Shown: piece by piece, positions 23,298 through 33,856 of the stretch
Layout: each line of letters opens with the position of its first letter
Numbering within the stretch: the stretch's first letter is position 1
Source of the DNA: Mucidula mucida
Lineage: Eukaryota > Basidiomycota > Agaricomycetes > Agaricales > Physalacriaceae
Assembly: GCA_015501055.1 (NCBI GenBank)
Contig: JADNYV010000274.1
Coordinates: 1-46,391, forward strand
Length of the DNA: 46,391 nt
Direction of reading: 5' to 3'
Made by a program: the position numbers and the translations under genes
Notes under the pieces: generated by a model
Database searches by the model: none
Seen by the model: the letters and a program-made list of their open reading frames with translations, nothing else
Told to the model about the DNA's origin: nothing

Positions 23298-24562
23298 ATG
23301 TTCGCCACCTTTGTGAAATCTCTCTTTGCCTTCAAGGCTCGCCCCCGCCTCTTCTCCGTGTCCTCAGAATCTATTTCTGTTCAAGAAGGATTATGGCCTC
23401 TTCCCAGAACGCCTCGTGCATATCTTGACGCGGTGGCGATTTGTGTTCCTCGACAGGACATATGTTTCGCTGGAAAGCGTCGTAACCAAGCTGGAATACA
23501 TTATTCTTTGACCCTGTTCGCGAGGAAATCCTCTCCGCACATGTTGCATTCCTCGATGCTGGTGTCGTGTCCCCTGCCTACCACACTATCGTCAACTTTC
23601 CTATTCGCATCCCAGAGCTTACTTCGCCACCACTAGAGCGTCTCATGGCGTGATATCACGGAAGAACAGCGTTCATTCATTTCCCTCCTTAATCAGCCGA
23701 TTATTATCGTATCTCAGATTCTTCTCGTCCCCCTCGCTCATCTACATATCAAGAAGGACTGTACTCCACCAACGGCCTTCGAATATATGCATAGATAACA
23801 CGTCGTGGCGGCATGGTCTGCATCACGTCGCAGACATGACTTTCCTTGCCCAGAGCAATCACCCTTCAGCTTGGAGCAGCTGGCGTGCCTCATGATTTCG
23901 CTGCGAACAGAGTAGCTGCGGACTACAATAGTTCTCGGAGGGCTCCCTCCCGACGGCGTGGGTATGGAACGCAATTATTGAAATGCCATCTGTTCGCGTC
24001 GTCGAGTTCCGGCGTGTTGACGCGGACAGACGCAAAGATGCTGCCCAGGGGAAGCCTCCTTGTCGTTTCGATGGCATATCTGTGACGCCTGAAACTATCA
24101 CCAACTTTGGAACATATGGAAGCGCTGGGAGCGTGAATTCGATTCGAGGAGCAAAGAGAAATGTCTGGTTCGTCCTTCTCGATTCCACGAGCCTTTCATC
24201 GCTGACTTTGATCTTTCTATACAGGCAGAAGAACGGGCGCGAGAGGAAGGGAAGGCACAACTGAATCGTATTCAGGAAGCGAAAGCCTTGACTGATCAAG
24301 CAGAGGCAGAAACGCGAGAGTCTCAGGAGCGTTACATCCAGTTTTGCGAGCCTCATCATCTGCGTGTCTACTGTAATGAGTTGATCTTTTACACATCGAA
24401 TAATCAATTTCCTTGTATTAGGCGCGTTCAGCAATGAGAAAGTCCGGCGATGTCCATGAATTACTGGCACAGTCATGCTGCAGTATCGCCGGCATGTGCT
24501 CGTTTCTCAAAGGCTGCAATAATCGTGAGACTGACACGAACGAACACTCCGGAGAGTGTTAA
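23298..24562 (+). CDS. Orphan protein with coiled-coil C terminus, frame broken
   Basis: I do not recognise the family. Protein-like sequence runs through several frames on the plus strand: MFATFVKSLFAFKARPRLFS; then YGLFPERLVHILTRWRFVFL and LESVVTKLEYII; then DPVREEILSAHVAFLDAGVV and VNFPIRIPEL; then ITEEQRSFISLLNQPIIIVS. A 57-bp intron (24174-24230) and a second near 24366-24421 join a Glu/Arg-rich helix (AEERAREEGKAQLNRIQEAK, QAEAETRESQERY) to ARSAMRKSGDVHELLAQSCC and a Cys-rich end, stop about 24560-24562. Frame changes at about 23512 and 23645 look like single-base losses, but a decayed gene is also possible. The 23780-24100 part is unclear. The neighbour downstream has the same helical-tail architecture. 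Confidence 0.4.
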
Positions 24563-24733
24563 CGCCTGAAGCTGTGCATTGTCAGGATACGATCTACGTC
24601 ATCTCATTTAATTGACAACGAGGTAAGTGCAAGGCGCTTTCTGCCAAATAGGACGCTGACGAAGTTCGACAGCTAAACTTTATATCAGCTTTAGCGCTTT
24701 GCTGGGTGCGCATTTAACATCACTTTTGGCACG

Positions 24734-24741
24734 TATATAAA
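24734..24741 (+). promoter_or_regulatory. TATA box of the 24807 gene
   Basis: TATATAAA about 66 bp upstream of the start codon at 24807. Confidence 0.6.
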
Positions 24742-24806
24742 TCGTCTGACGCGACACACTGCCTGTTCACTTCTTCACCTACGCTCGAGGATCTTACAAC
24801 TACGTC

Positions 24807-25968
24807 ATGTACACCTCGACTGCGGACTTCGACCCACGTCTATCTACCCCAGCTTCCATCCCCGCTTCATCACGGAATGACGCTCATACTACTAGTATTC
24901 CCGCAAACACCTACCTCTTTCAGCGGGATGGTCTCGCCCCGCACACTGCTGGGATATACCTCCAAGCAGTGCTCGATGTCTGTCGTTCTTCCGGGCAAGA
25001 CCTCACTCAGCAGAGTGCGGTGACGCGCCTTGTTTATCACAAGAAGGAGGGCATGCCGTTCCACGAGTACCTTACGGCACACGTCGTGTATATCGTTGAC
25101 GGCGTCCTCCGTCCCGAGTTTTCCGCAGAGGTGGACTTTCATCGCTTCGTTGACAAAGACTCTGGCCACATTCATTCCAAGCCACACCTCCTTGCCCTTC
25201 TTCGTGTTGTTCCTTTGGTTGGTGTTGATCACCACGCCTTGAAGCACCACGCTCTTGATACATCGCGTCCGTTCAGAGACATTGTCCGGCTTCCCTTCAT
25301 AAGCTCCTCCGCCTGTTCAACCTTCGGTGCACACGACACCATCGAAATACGTCCCATGGGTGTAGATCTTCTCATGCTATGACTGACAAGGCCCAAGCGG
25401 TCATGAATTTCCTCGAGCCAGGCCGGTTCCCTTTCAGCCTCGAACGGCTGGCTTCCCTTGTCGACTTCGCCACACATCATGTCGCACCTGTATATAACCC
25501 TGTAGGCCAGAACTGTTATCACATGTCGTCTTGGGTATGGAACGCAGTCCTACAACTCGCAGAGGGCCCTGTTCACCACTCTGATTTGAACGCCATGGGA
25601 AAGTTCGGGAAGTTTCGGTTGCTGCATGGCAAACGCGTCACGGGCCCGTTTCTACTCTCCGATGCGAGCGTTACAGAAGCCCACCTGGAAGGCGCAAGAA
25701 AGAGATGGAATGATTACAGAAGAAGTGTGGATTGGCGAGCGTGGAGACATCGGAAACGTTGCGGCGCGTGAGTACTTCTTTCCCGGGCAGACAGCTTCTC
25801 ATCATCATTCAGATGGAGAGCAAGAAACGTGCCATGGAGAAACAGCTCGCTATGGCCCTAGAAGAAGCGCGTTTGGCTAACGAGCGGGAAATGAAGATGA
25901 AAGTTCTTCTTAACCAGCGACCCACGAAGTCCCTCCAATCCCGCCGCCAGAGCCTCCATGGCGTCTAG
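24807..25968 (+). CDS. Orphan protein with NCY motif and coiled-coil tail
   Basis: The first frame (24807 to about 25370) encodes MYTSTADFDPRLSTPASIPA through RFVDKDSGHIHSKPHLLALL to DTIEIRPMGVD. A one-base loss near 25368 shifts to SHAMTDKAQAVMNFLEPGRF and YNPVGQNCYHMSSWVWNAVL. A second near 25714 (TT, expected TTT) leads to LQKKCGLASVETSETLRR, an intron (GTGAGT at 25767 to TTCAG at 25811), then a charged helix (MESKKRAMEKQLAMALEEAR) ending at TAG 25966-25968. The H...(long)...NCY arrangement recalls permuted papain-like folds (LRAT/NlpC type), in which a Cys after an Asn is catalytic. That is speculative, because no other family motif is clear. A good TATA box precedes it. Confidence 0.5.
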
Positions 25969-26524
25969 TGAGCGGCCGTGAAGTTTGATACTTAACATTG
26001 CGGACGACGTACTGAAATTGCAGGACAATCTCACTCTTACTAGACTGATCCGAATCATGTCATTACTATGTTATTATTTGATCCACTGATCTGCAGATAT
26101 ATATATTTACAGTCTACTTACCATACTTGTACGCTGTGATTAGCGCTGGAGCGCTATACGGAATCATAGCATAGTTGGAGTATCATAGCGCGGAGCGTCT
26201 ACTTCAAGTACTTGTAGTTTAAGACAATTTTCGTAAGTTATTCGCGCCACGGTGAGTTTACACGACAACTGACGAACCATGCTGATGAGCGATGTGATAA
26301 CTAAAGTTAAAGTTGCTGCTTACCATAGTAGGCGCCATGTCGTGGCTGGCAACGCTGCGAGGCTCATTTCAGGAATACTTCAAGATAGGATGTACTGCTG
26401 CCCCGCGGGGTATTGCCGTGCATGATGTCTGCAAGAAATCCTGACGTTGGATCGCCAGACTTGGGTTCCAAGATAAGAGTCTGCCCCAGTCCTTTCGCGT
26501 CACTGTCTGAGGGGGCTTCGGTAA
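25969..26524. other. Intergenic stretch
   Basis: 3' flanks of two convergent genes. A short inverted motif (AGCGCTGGAGCGCT at about 26142) is present. No coding signal was seen. Confidence 0.45.
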
Positions 26525-27490
26525 TCAAGTATAGCGCACTGGCAACGCTGTGAGTTCCTGATTCATCGATAGAATATCGCTCTGATACGGAGGGGTCCCA
26601 TCTTCCAATTCGTCGTCGTCGTCGGTTTCCCGGTCATCATGACCTTTGCGCTTCTGATCCACTGGCGAGAACTCCCGGAATGCATGCCTCAAACGGCGAA
26701 TCTCTGTTCGCAAGTCGTATGGTTTGCGCAAGTCCTTAAATCACCACATAGGCTAAGTGCCCAACGTGACATCGATGGGAAATGGGCTTACCTTCGCACC
26801 CCTCGCGGTACTATCTCCCAGGAGATTGGCCTTGTCGTTGAACTTCAAGTGGCTCTCGATAGAGTCCAGACCTTGACAAACCTCAGCGCGAAATTGTTTA
26901 CTCAGACAGAGTGCATTCGTAGCAGTCACCTCTGTGCGAACAAGACCCTTCATCTAAACAAGATAACACCTGTATCAATACCCAGTAATCCGACTGGACG
27001 ACGTACCAGGAATCGCAAAAGGAGCGCTGAGACATCGAGTTTAATCGTCTCAGATCAAGGACGATATCAGCCTTGGTGCGTCCCCGGAGTAGCGCCTTAA
27101 AGCGATGGACGAATCTGCTCTCGCTTAGATCCCTGCATGCTGAGAGGCAGGCTGTTAATGATCTGCAGAAACGATGTCGACTTTTGATAGCCACCATGAA
27201 TCTCAGATGATGAACGCACGATTCTAAATCAGCGCAAGCCTCATGCAAATCTCGACAAGCATCGATGGAGTCAAAACTCTGTTGAAGACACTCATGCACG
27301 GCGGTGAGGTCCAGAACGATCCTCTTGACCACGACAGTGGATTCAGCGCTCTGGAATAAAAGAGTCAGCTCAGACGTCAAAAAGAGCTGTAGGACTCAAT
27401 ACTAACCCAGCTGCTGCCCACAACGTCTGACAGCTTTTTCGCAACGCCCAAGAGGGCGATGATGCTCGCGGCCAGGCCTACGGCTTCCAT
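26525..27490 (-). CDS. Free-standing Fungal_N-type (STAND N-terminal) domain protein
   Basis: Exon 1 (27490-27407) reads MEAVGLAASIIALLGVAKKL and SDVVGSSW, the hallmark start of the fungal N-terminal domain found on NACHT/NB-ARC STAND receptors and ankyrin proteins. Intron 1 is 27406-27351. Exon 2 is an all-helical Cys-containing segment (VLDLTAVHECLQQSFDSIDA and following). An intron (GTACGT to TTGTTTAG) precedes MKGLVRTEVTATNALCLSKQ. After another intron the tail is DLRKPYDLRTEIRRLRHAFR with an acidic DDRETDDDDELEDG stretch, stop at 26525. One base is needed in AAAA (27017-27020) to bring exons 2 and 3 in phase. No nucleotide-binding domain follows, so this looks like a single-domain partner rather than a full receptor. 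Such domains are thought to relay signals in fungal innate immunity; here that is inference. Confidence 0.7.
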
Positions 27491-28283
27491 ACGGAGCCTC
27501 AGAGTGGTTGGGTTTCAAGGAGGTGGGTACTAGGAGGTATAGTCACGGACCTGCTCCGGACGAAATCCGGCAAGTTTTTTGACCAAACTTGGAGCCCATA
27601 ACGGGGGATGCCAATCAAGCAAGGCCTGTCTGTAGAGCTTGAATATACCTGTGCACACCACAAAGAAACAGAAAGTGTTCCCACCTCTACTCACGAAATC
27701 CAAGCCAATTGATCAGAATCGAGCGGCCTTTTTTCTGTCTTTCTGCGGCGGACGAAAAGAATCCCAACCCAAACCACTAAATCCCGGACCAAGTTTTGAC
27801 TTTTGACCCAAAGGCGCGGAGCTGGTGATTCGACGTGCCCTAATTGTAGACGATTATGTGGAAGAGTTCCGTGAGGCCTGTACAATTATTACTGGCCTAA
27901 CAAGCCGGTATATGGATGAAGAAAAGGAAAGGCACGTGTGATAAATTGCGTGACATACAAGTTTCTCGGAGTTTCAGCGATTTGGACCGGCTTTATTGAC
28001 GTGAGTTCACGTAAAGGATCAAGAAGGCAGACAGTCGCCACCGCCTTTAGATGAATGCGGACAATCCATAATTAGTAAAAGGGCATTCAGAAATGGCCAC
28101 GCTGAATTAATATCAGTACTATAGTTCTCCCTAATGCAACTACAAAACGAGTGAGTGAGTAATACACAAACATGATAGTCCAAAGTCCAATGCTAGATAA
28201 AAACTACAACTCCCACCCCTGCCCTTCCCCACCCCACGCCCTCTTCCACCTCCCACCTCCCTCCTACCCACACCCTCCCTCCT
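27491..28283. other. Intergenic stretch
   Basis: Upstream DNA of the minus-strand Fungal_N gene and the 3' flank of the phosphatase. Apart from the G-rich tract at 28211-28283, nothing specific was seen. Confidence 0.5.
28211..28283 (-). other. G-quadruplex-prone 3' UTR
   Basis: Directly after the phosphatase stop codon the minus strand carries many runs of three or four G within 73 nt. Two successive sets fit the G3-N1-7 quadruplex pattern. In the transcript this would be a 3' UTR RNA structure. Confidence 0.6.
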
Positions 28284-31200
28284 CTACACAAGCTGCTTCT
28301 CCACAAAATACGCCCGCAACGTATGCAACAACCGCAGCTCCTCATCCGCCCACTTCATCTGCACCTGCAGCTTATACTTCTGCCTCACCTCCTGCCTTAC
28401 GCTCTTCACCGTCACCCTAAAAGCACCCGATATCGGCCGGTGGTCAGACACATTCGCCTCGTACCGCCGGTAGTGCAGCTGCTCCACCCGCGTCGGTATC
28501 TTCGACCGCCACAGCACCCGATCGCACCACGCCGGCGACCGCCGTTTCTCCGAAGAGTCGTACTCGTCCGACCGCCGATCGTACTTGTACGTGGGAGGAA
28601 AGGTGATATGTCCCTCGCTAAACACACGTAACCGACACCCGCGATTATACTTGATCTCCTTCAACAGCTGGTCGTGTGAAAGCAGCGAGTCCCATTCGCC
28701 AGTCCGGACAGCACTGACAATGGTATCCCTGCGTTGGTCAATTCGATAGTTCATGTCGCCATTCAGCTATTACAAAGTCAGTGGGTAAACAAATACGCCA
28801 ATAGCACCACGTACAAAAACGATCTCATGATCTGTGACTGCACTGCCATCTCCACCGCCCACGAATGCTACAGGCTCAGAAGTTGTCGCAGGAAACATAT
28901 TCTTCTCCTCCAATATTCCAGTCACATCCGCATTGCGCGTGCGTACATGGTTTTGGCCAGCCGCCAAATGACAATTGATGAAGCATATCGAAGAATCCTC
29001 GATAACCAAACGAGCCACGATACCGCCCTAAACAAATGAACACGAAGCGCTACATAACCAGATTAACAACTCACCTTGTTTCCGTACCGTCCACCCATGC
29101 CCCGCTTGATAGTCGAAATCGCCATATCCCGCATTGTCACCCTCTCCGTATTCTTGATGAAGATGCACGTAAACAGCCCAACCAGACTTTCCGTGTGTAT
29201 ACAAGTGTACGGGCAATCCGGCGGCATTGCGAGTCTCACCGCAAGCAACAACCGATCAAACCATCTTCGGTAGGCGCCCGTAACCTTTTCTGAAAGCCCA
29301 GGTAGCATCCCTTCCTCGTGTTTCTTTGACGACGCAGCGGTCAACACTATATTCTTCGCTGCCATCTTCCGACTCTCCAAATCGATGACCTCTTGGAACC
29401 CGAAAGAAATAATATCGGGACTATCCACGCTCGTCAAAACGTCGTGTAGTAGATTGATGTTGGCCGCATCACCATTCAGGTGGTCGGGCTTGGCAGCGTC
29501 GCAATTCCATGAGACGACGAGTACCTTGAGGTCTCGGAAGGTGCTGAATGATTGTTCGTGCTTCATGAGATCTTGGTCTTCAGACGCATATAAGTTAGAC
29601 CAACCCAAAGATAACAGAGCAGACGACGTACCCATCCAATCTAGAGACAACAGACCATCCCAAAGCATAAGGATCTCATCTCGACTCAGGCTCAGCACAC
29701 ACAGCCGCCCAGTTTTCTCCACGCCAAAGAGGTCGACGTGCAGCTTCATGACTGGCATTCCGGGATGCGGGTTCCAGCAGTTCGTCACGAGCCATGGCCG
29801 CGGTGCCACATCGTACGCCGAAATGGTACCGCTCCGACTGCCTGCCCAGAGGCGGTTATATACGCCCTCCAAACATAGGATATCCGACAGCGACACTTTC
29901 ATCACTTCGACGCACCGAGGATACCGGTCCTCCGTGTCCAGATCCCATATTGTGATATACCTTCCTCGTGCCCGAGATACGCATGCTGCGGATCGGAGGG
30001 AGTATAGCAGCAGACGTCACTGCACCGACATGTCCCGTAGGCAAAACAGTCCGACCAACACATCCCGGCGTGAAAATGTCATAAATGCGTATAATCGGCA
30101 CCTTGGCTGGCGTGTTGCCTCCCATCTTGTCGTTCCGCGAGGCGGTCCATAACATGCCACCGATGAGCTTCGCAAAATCAAGCTTCTCCGTAATGCGCAC
30201 GACGCGCGGCAGCGTGTGCGACAGCCGTATTCAGTCTCGCCCGCATCCGGAAGCCACACCAAAACCTTGCCTCCATCATCAACCGTCAGCATTGCGTCGG
30301 CATGCCGGAAGATGTGCACTACGGGGTTGAGATGTCCATTTAACTTGGCGTCAGTGAACTGCCCAGACTTGACATCCGCCTCGAAGATATGTCCTTCCTT
30401 CGTGCCGCCCACACAAACCGTCCTCCCGACCTGAACTCGAGAGATTGGAAACTCACACCCTTCACACCAACCTCCTTCGAGTCCAGTACCCATATTGGCG
30501 AATCCTGCACGGCCAAGTCGTATATGCGGATTTTGTGTCCTTCGGCAACGACAACGTGCGTCCCGGACATGCGTATATGCCAGTGTACGCGCCGACCTTT
30601 ATCGGGTTATACATGTTGTAGCCATCGTGTACGTCCTGCATTCGCGGCGGGCGGCGAGACGAACGACTGCTGTCGGGTAACATGTCCACACCTGTGCCTT
30701 TCATATCTTCCTCGTCCTCATCATCATCGTCCGAATCGTCTCCGGACGATAATTTACGAACTTCGGGCAGCTTGTCGCCTAGTGCAATAGTGCGCGTAGG
30801 CGGAGGAAGGTGTTTGCCAAAGGCGCGTCTGTCATTCACCGGCGAGGCTGCAGGAGTGGAATTGGGCGCTGACAGGCCGAATCGGAAGACGTGGGGGTTC
30901 TTCATCGACAGGTGTGGCGATAGTGGGTCGACGTATAGGTAAAGGAGGGGCGGGGGCATTTAGGGATAGTGACGGTGGAGTGGGTTTTCGGTCGCTAAAG
31001 ACCGATGCCGAGGCGGTGGTCTGGGTGGTGGGATGCGATGCGGTTTGGTGGAAGGCGCAGAATGCTGACTGATGTCGCTGTCTGGTGATGATAGGCTGGA
31101 TGTGCTGACCTGGGACTGCTCAAGTCGATGAGAGAGTCGTCAGTAGGACGCGAAGGAAATATGGGGGCGACAGTATCGGGGGATTGTGCTTCCTCTTGGT

Positions 31201-32200
31201 CAAAGAACGGGTCATGACTGCTATTACTGGAATTGGAGGAAGACGATTGTGAATGGGAGATGTGGGGTATTGGCGGTTTTACATATCTCGGAGGGACGAA
31301 ATGGGGGAGAGTGGGTGGTGGATGCGCAGTGGAAAATGGTGGGAATGGTGTGTATTCCTCTGTAAATCAAGTAACGAATCTGGTCAATGCCAAGAGACGG
31401 CATGATGGTGGAAAGGGACAAACGAGAATTTTGAGCGCAGTGCAGTCACGCTTGTCGGCGTCGTGTCATCCTCCGCATGTCCTCTGCGATGCGAATGTTA
31501 TGGACACGCGAAATTGAATGCGTGACACCACTTACTTGATACTTGTCTCCGGTGCTCTGCAAAAATAGGTCAGACCGAGCGGGAGGCATGAGTCTATATG
31601 TCACTCACTGGTAATTGGGTCGCGTGATGGGCTCGACTTGCGACCTCAATTAGAGTAAATAACACTGGCAAAAAGCGGACAAAAAGAGAGACTTGCGAGG
31701 ATGCAGGGAGTGGGGCTCCCTAAAGCAAACACTTAGCACATCCAACAGCGGCGAGCAATATATACGCACATAAACTTGGACCGCAGTGCGGCTACACCCT
31801 TTTCACTCTCTTCGATGTCAGTGTCGATCAGCGATATATTTGGGACGCGCGGGGTATGTGAACGGCTCGGGCTGCTCGTCACCGGAAGCGGCACTGGGCG
31901 ATGCAGTGGCGATGGCGACGGGGAGGGCGGCCGCGACACCCTATTCGGTGGAGGCGGCGGCGGTCTTTTGACTCCCTTCAAGTCCGATGCCGAGGACGAT
32001 GTTCGGAGATGATGCACGTCCGTTGGCGGGAACGTCCCAGATATTGCTCGTTGTCGCGGGCTGCCAGGCTCTAGGAAGCTGTTTCGGCTCTGTGGCCGCT
32101 TCGCGAGCGACGCCGGCGGCGACGTCTCGACTGCCAACTGTTCGAAGCGGGAGAGCAGGTTCTTGACCGCCGGCTGGGGAGTGCTCTCAATGTTCTCCAT
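28284..32200 (-). CDS. WD40 plus inositol polyphosphate 5-phosphatase
   Basis: Starts at 32200 (MENIESTPQPAVKNLLSRFE), followed by a long Pro/Ser-rich region with PPPPPP. A WD40 β-propeller lies at about 30960-29700, with blades such as VVVAEGHKIRIYDLA, CVGGTKEGHIFEADV and YITIWDLDTEDRY. The exonuclease-endonuclease-phosphatase fold then starts VLVVSWNCDAAKPDH and contains IISFGFQEVI, GGRYGNKGGI, FINCHLAAGQ, GDMNYRID, FPPTYKYD, PAWCDRVLW and SDHRPISGAF, the complete 5-phosphatase signature. It should remove the 5-phosphate of phosphoinositides or soluble inositol phosphates, acting on membrane identity. The order WD40 then phosphatase is like plant FRA3-type enzymes. Frame breaks at CC 29960-29961 and GGG 29998-30000 in the propeller need one base each. 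The stop is at 28284-28286. Confidence 0.85.
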
Positions 32201-32433
32201 GACGGCGGTTGGAGCGGGATATACGCGGTATATATGCGCTCGTCGCTGGGCTCAACGGCGAGCAAAGCGTCGGGAAATGACAGAGCTAAGGATTGAGATG
32301 GTCGTTCAAAAGAAAGTCGGATGCTATGACAATCCCTAATTAGGGAACGCGCCCCAGATCGAAAATTTCGTCCCTGAAAAAGAAGCTTCGCGCTGGAAAA
32401 GGTAACACTCTGTTTCCTTTCCACCTCCTTAAA

Positions 32434-32680
32434 ATGCGCCACAAATCCAAGGCCAAGTTCGGGCGAACAAAGGCCACATTATCGGATGACGACATGATCT
32501 ACCTCGAGATTACACCAGCTCTTTCGCGTATAGTACGTATTCATTCCCGCGTTATGTAGCCTATCCCCGTTTCCCGCGTCGGAGCTTGGTTAATGTCGGA
32601 AGTATCAAGAGCATCAGGAAAAGCCCAAAACACGAATTCAGAATTCTAGCTTCTCTAGGATTATTTTACGAGACAAGTGA
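32434..32680 (+). CDS. Possible small two-exon gene, head to head with the phosphatase
   Basis: ATG at 32434 opens an exon of 33 codons (MRHKSKAKFGRTKATLSDDD, then MIYLEITPALSRI) ending at GTACGT. A 70-bp intron to 32602 and a second exon (YQEHQEKPKTRIQNSSFSRI and following) to TGA at 32678-32680 would give 58 residues. Only 233 bp separate it from the phosphatase start. The first exon looks protein-like, while the second is less convincing, so this may instead be the head of a gene cut off by later insertions. Confidence 0.3.
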
Positions 32681-32905
32681 AATATGCATAGATGAGCACA
32701 AACATATCAAGGGTACACACAATTTTAGCTATTGCCACGCATAAGGTCATACAAGATCCGATAAGTGTTCATCTGGTTGGCTGTAAGGGCATTTGAGAGG
32801 CTCCTTCACTTATTCCTATCCGAAATTACTTACCGAAGAGCATTTTTCACGAGGATGCAAAGCATATACTTACGGTCATAAGCGTAAATTGATCCTTAGT
32901 GTTCT

Positions 32906-33040
32906 GCTGGCTCTGGCTTGAAGCCAGGCCAGCCGTCTTTGAGCCAGAGCCGGGCCAGGCCGTGACGACGGCTTGAGAGAGCCTATGACCTGGCTTCACA
33001 TCCTGCAGGCCGTAAGCCAGCCTTCAGGCCATGGCTTTGG
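32906..33040. repeat. GC-rich cluster of CCAGGC/GGCTTG hairpins
   Basis: GCTGGCTCTGGCTT followed by AAGCCAGGCCAGC (32906-32933) is a near-perfect inverted repeat. The next 100 bp repeat the same words (GAGCCAGAGCC, GGGCCAGGCC, CTGGCTT, GCAGGCC, AGCCAGCC). Confidence 0.5.
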
Positions 33041-33176
33041 TGGTGTGCTGGAGTGGTTGAATGTTGAAGTATATACAGAACTCACATACCTTCCTATTAC
33101 TTGTGCTGACTCTTCATACCAATCTTAGTTGCTATCCGCATCCGTAGTGCCCAGGACCGTCGGTTGTATCAACCTG

Positions 33177-33494
33177 TGTGATATGGAGTAGTTATCTCAC
33201 TAGTCGCGTTACGTAAAATCCTCGTTATAGTAGTTGATCGGACCCTGTATTAACTTGTCTTTGAATTATCATCTCGTTTGCTTTACTTTCTACGGCGGAC
33301 TACAAGTCCCATGTTGTAACTCGATAACAGACACGCCAGGCCCGCTGAGCACCCGTGTTAACGGCTCCCCGAGTGAGGGTCACACACTCCCTTCACTGGG
33401 TTACCGTGGGGCTAAGACGCGAGCCTTGACGCGTCTATGTATTCTTACAGGTTGACTCCTCTGGTGAGAAGTCCCGGACCGTGACCGATTCACA
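33177..33494 (+). repeat. 5' LTR
   Basis: 318 bp, TG...CA ends. Identical to the 3' LTR over the first 170 bp. Differences further on are small indels: AC extra at about 33349, CCC versus CC, GGGG versus GGG, and a short scrambled stretch before the last ten bases. Confidence 0.9.
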
Positions 33495-33856
33495 GTGGTG
33501 GGGACACCCAGGACTTCACCAAACCGGTGGAGTCAACCTCATTCGTCCTCGATGGCCGCTCATAGCGCCGTCGGACCTCATTCACATTACCGCGCCATTT
33601 CCAAACATGGACGCGTTGATCGGCAATTGCCGGAACGACTTTCCCTCCTACGACGACAAGATGTCCCGGGTGGCTGCTCATAGCGCCGCCGGACCCCGTC
33701 AATAGCCCTTCTAATCCTCAAATTCCGACCTTCAAAGCCTCCAGAACGTTTCAAGATCTCTCCAATTAGTCCCCGTGGCCAAGGATTATCAGGGACGAAC
33801 ACGCTGCAATTTCGCGCTGCAATTTCGGAAATGCCAGCAAATTTCCGCTTATACTA
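33495..33856 (+). other. Untranslated leader of the retrotransposon
   Basis: Starts GTGGTGGGGACACCCAGG, where a tRNA-type primer site (TGGTGGGGAC) would be expected. The tRNA could not be named with confidence. It contains two copies of the 16-nt hairpin motif (33554-33569 and 33672-33687), showing that the motif does not depend on translation. Confidence 0.55.

Larger units (their letters stand above)
32201..33176. other. Spacer between phosphatase and retrotransposon
   Basis: Contains the phosphatase promoter, a possible small divergent gene (32434-32680) and a GC-rich hairpin cluster (32906-33040). No target-site duplicate of the sequence beyond the right LTR could be found at its right edge. 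Confidence 0.5.
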
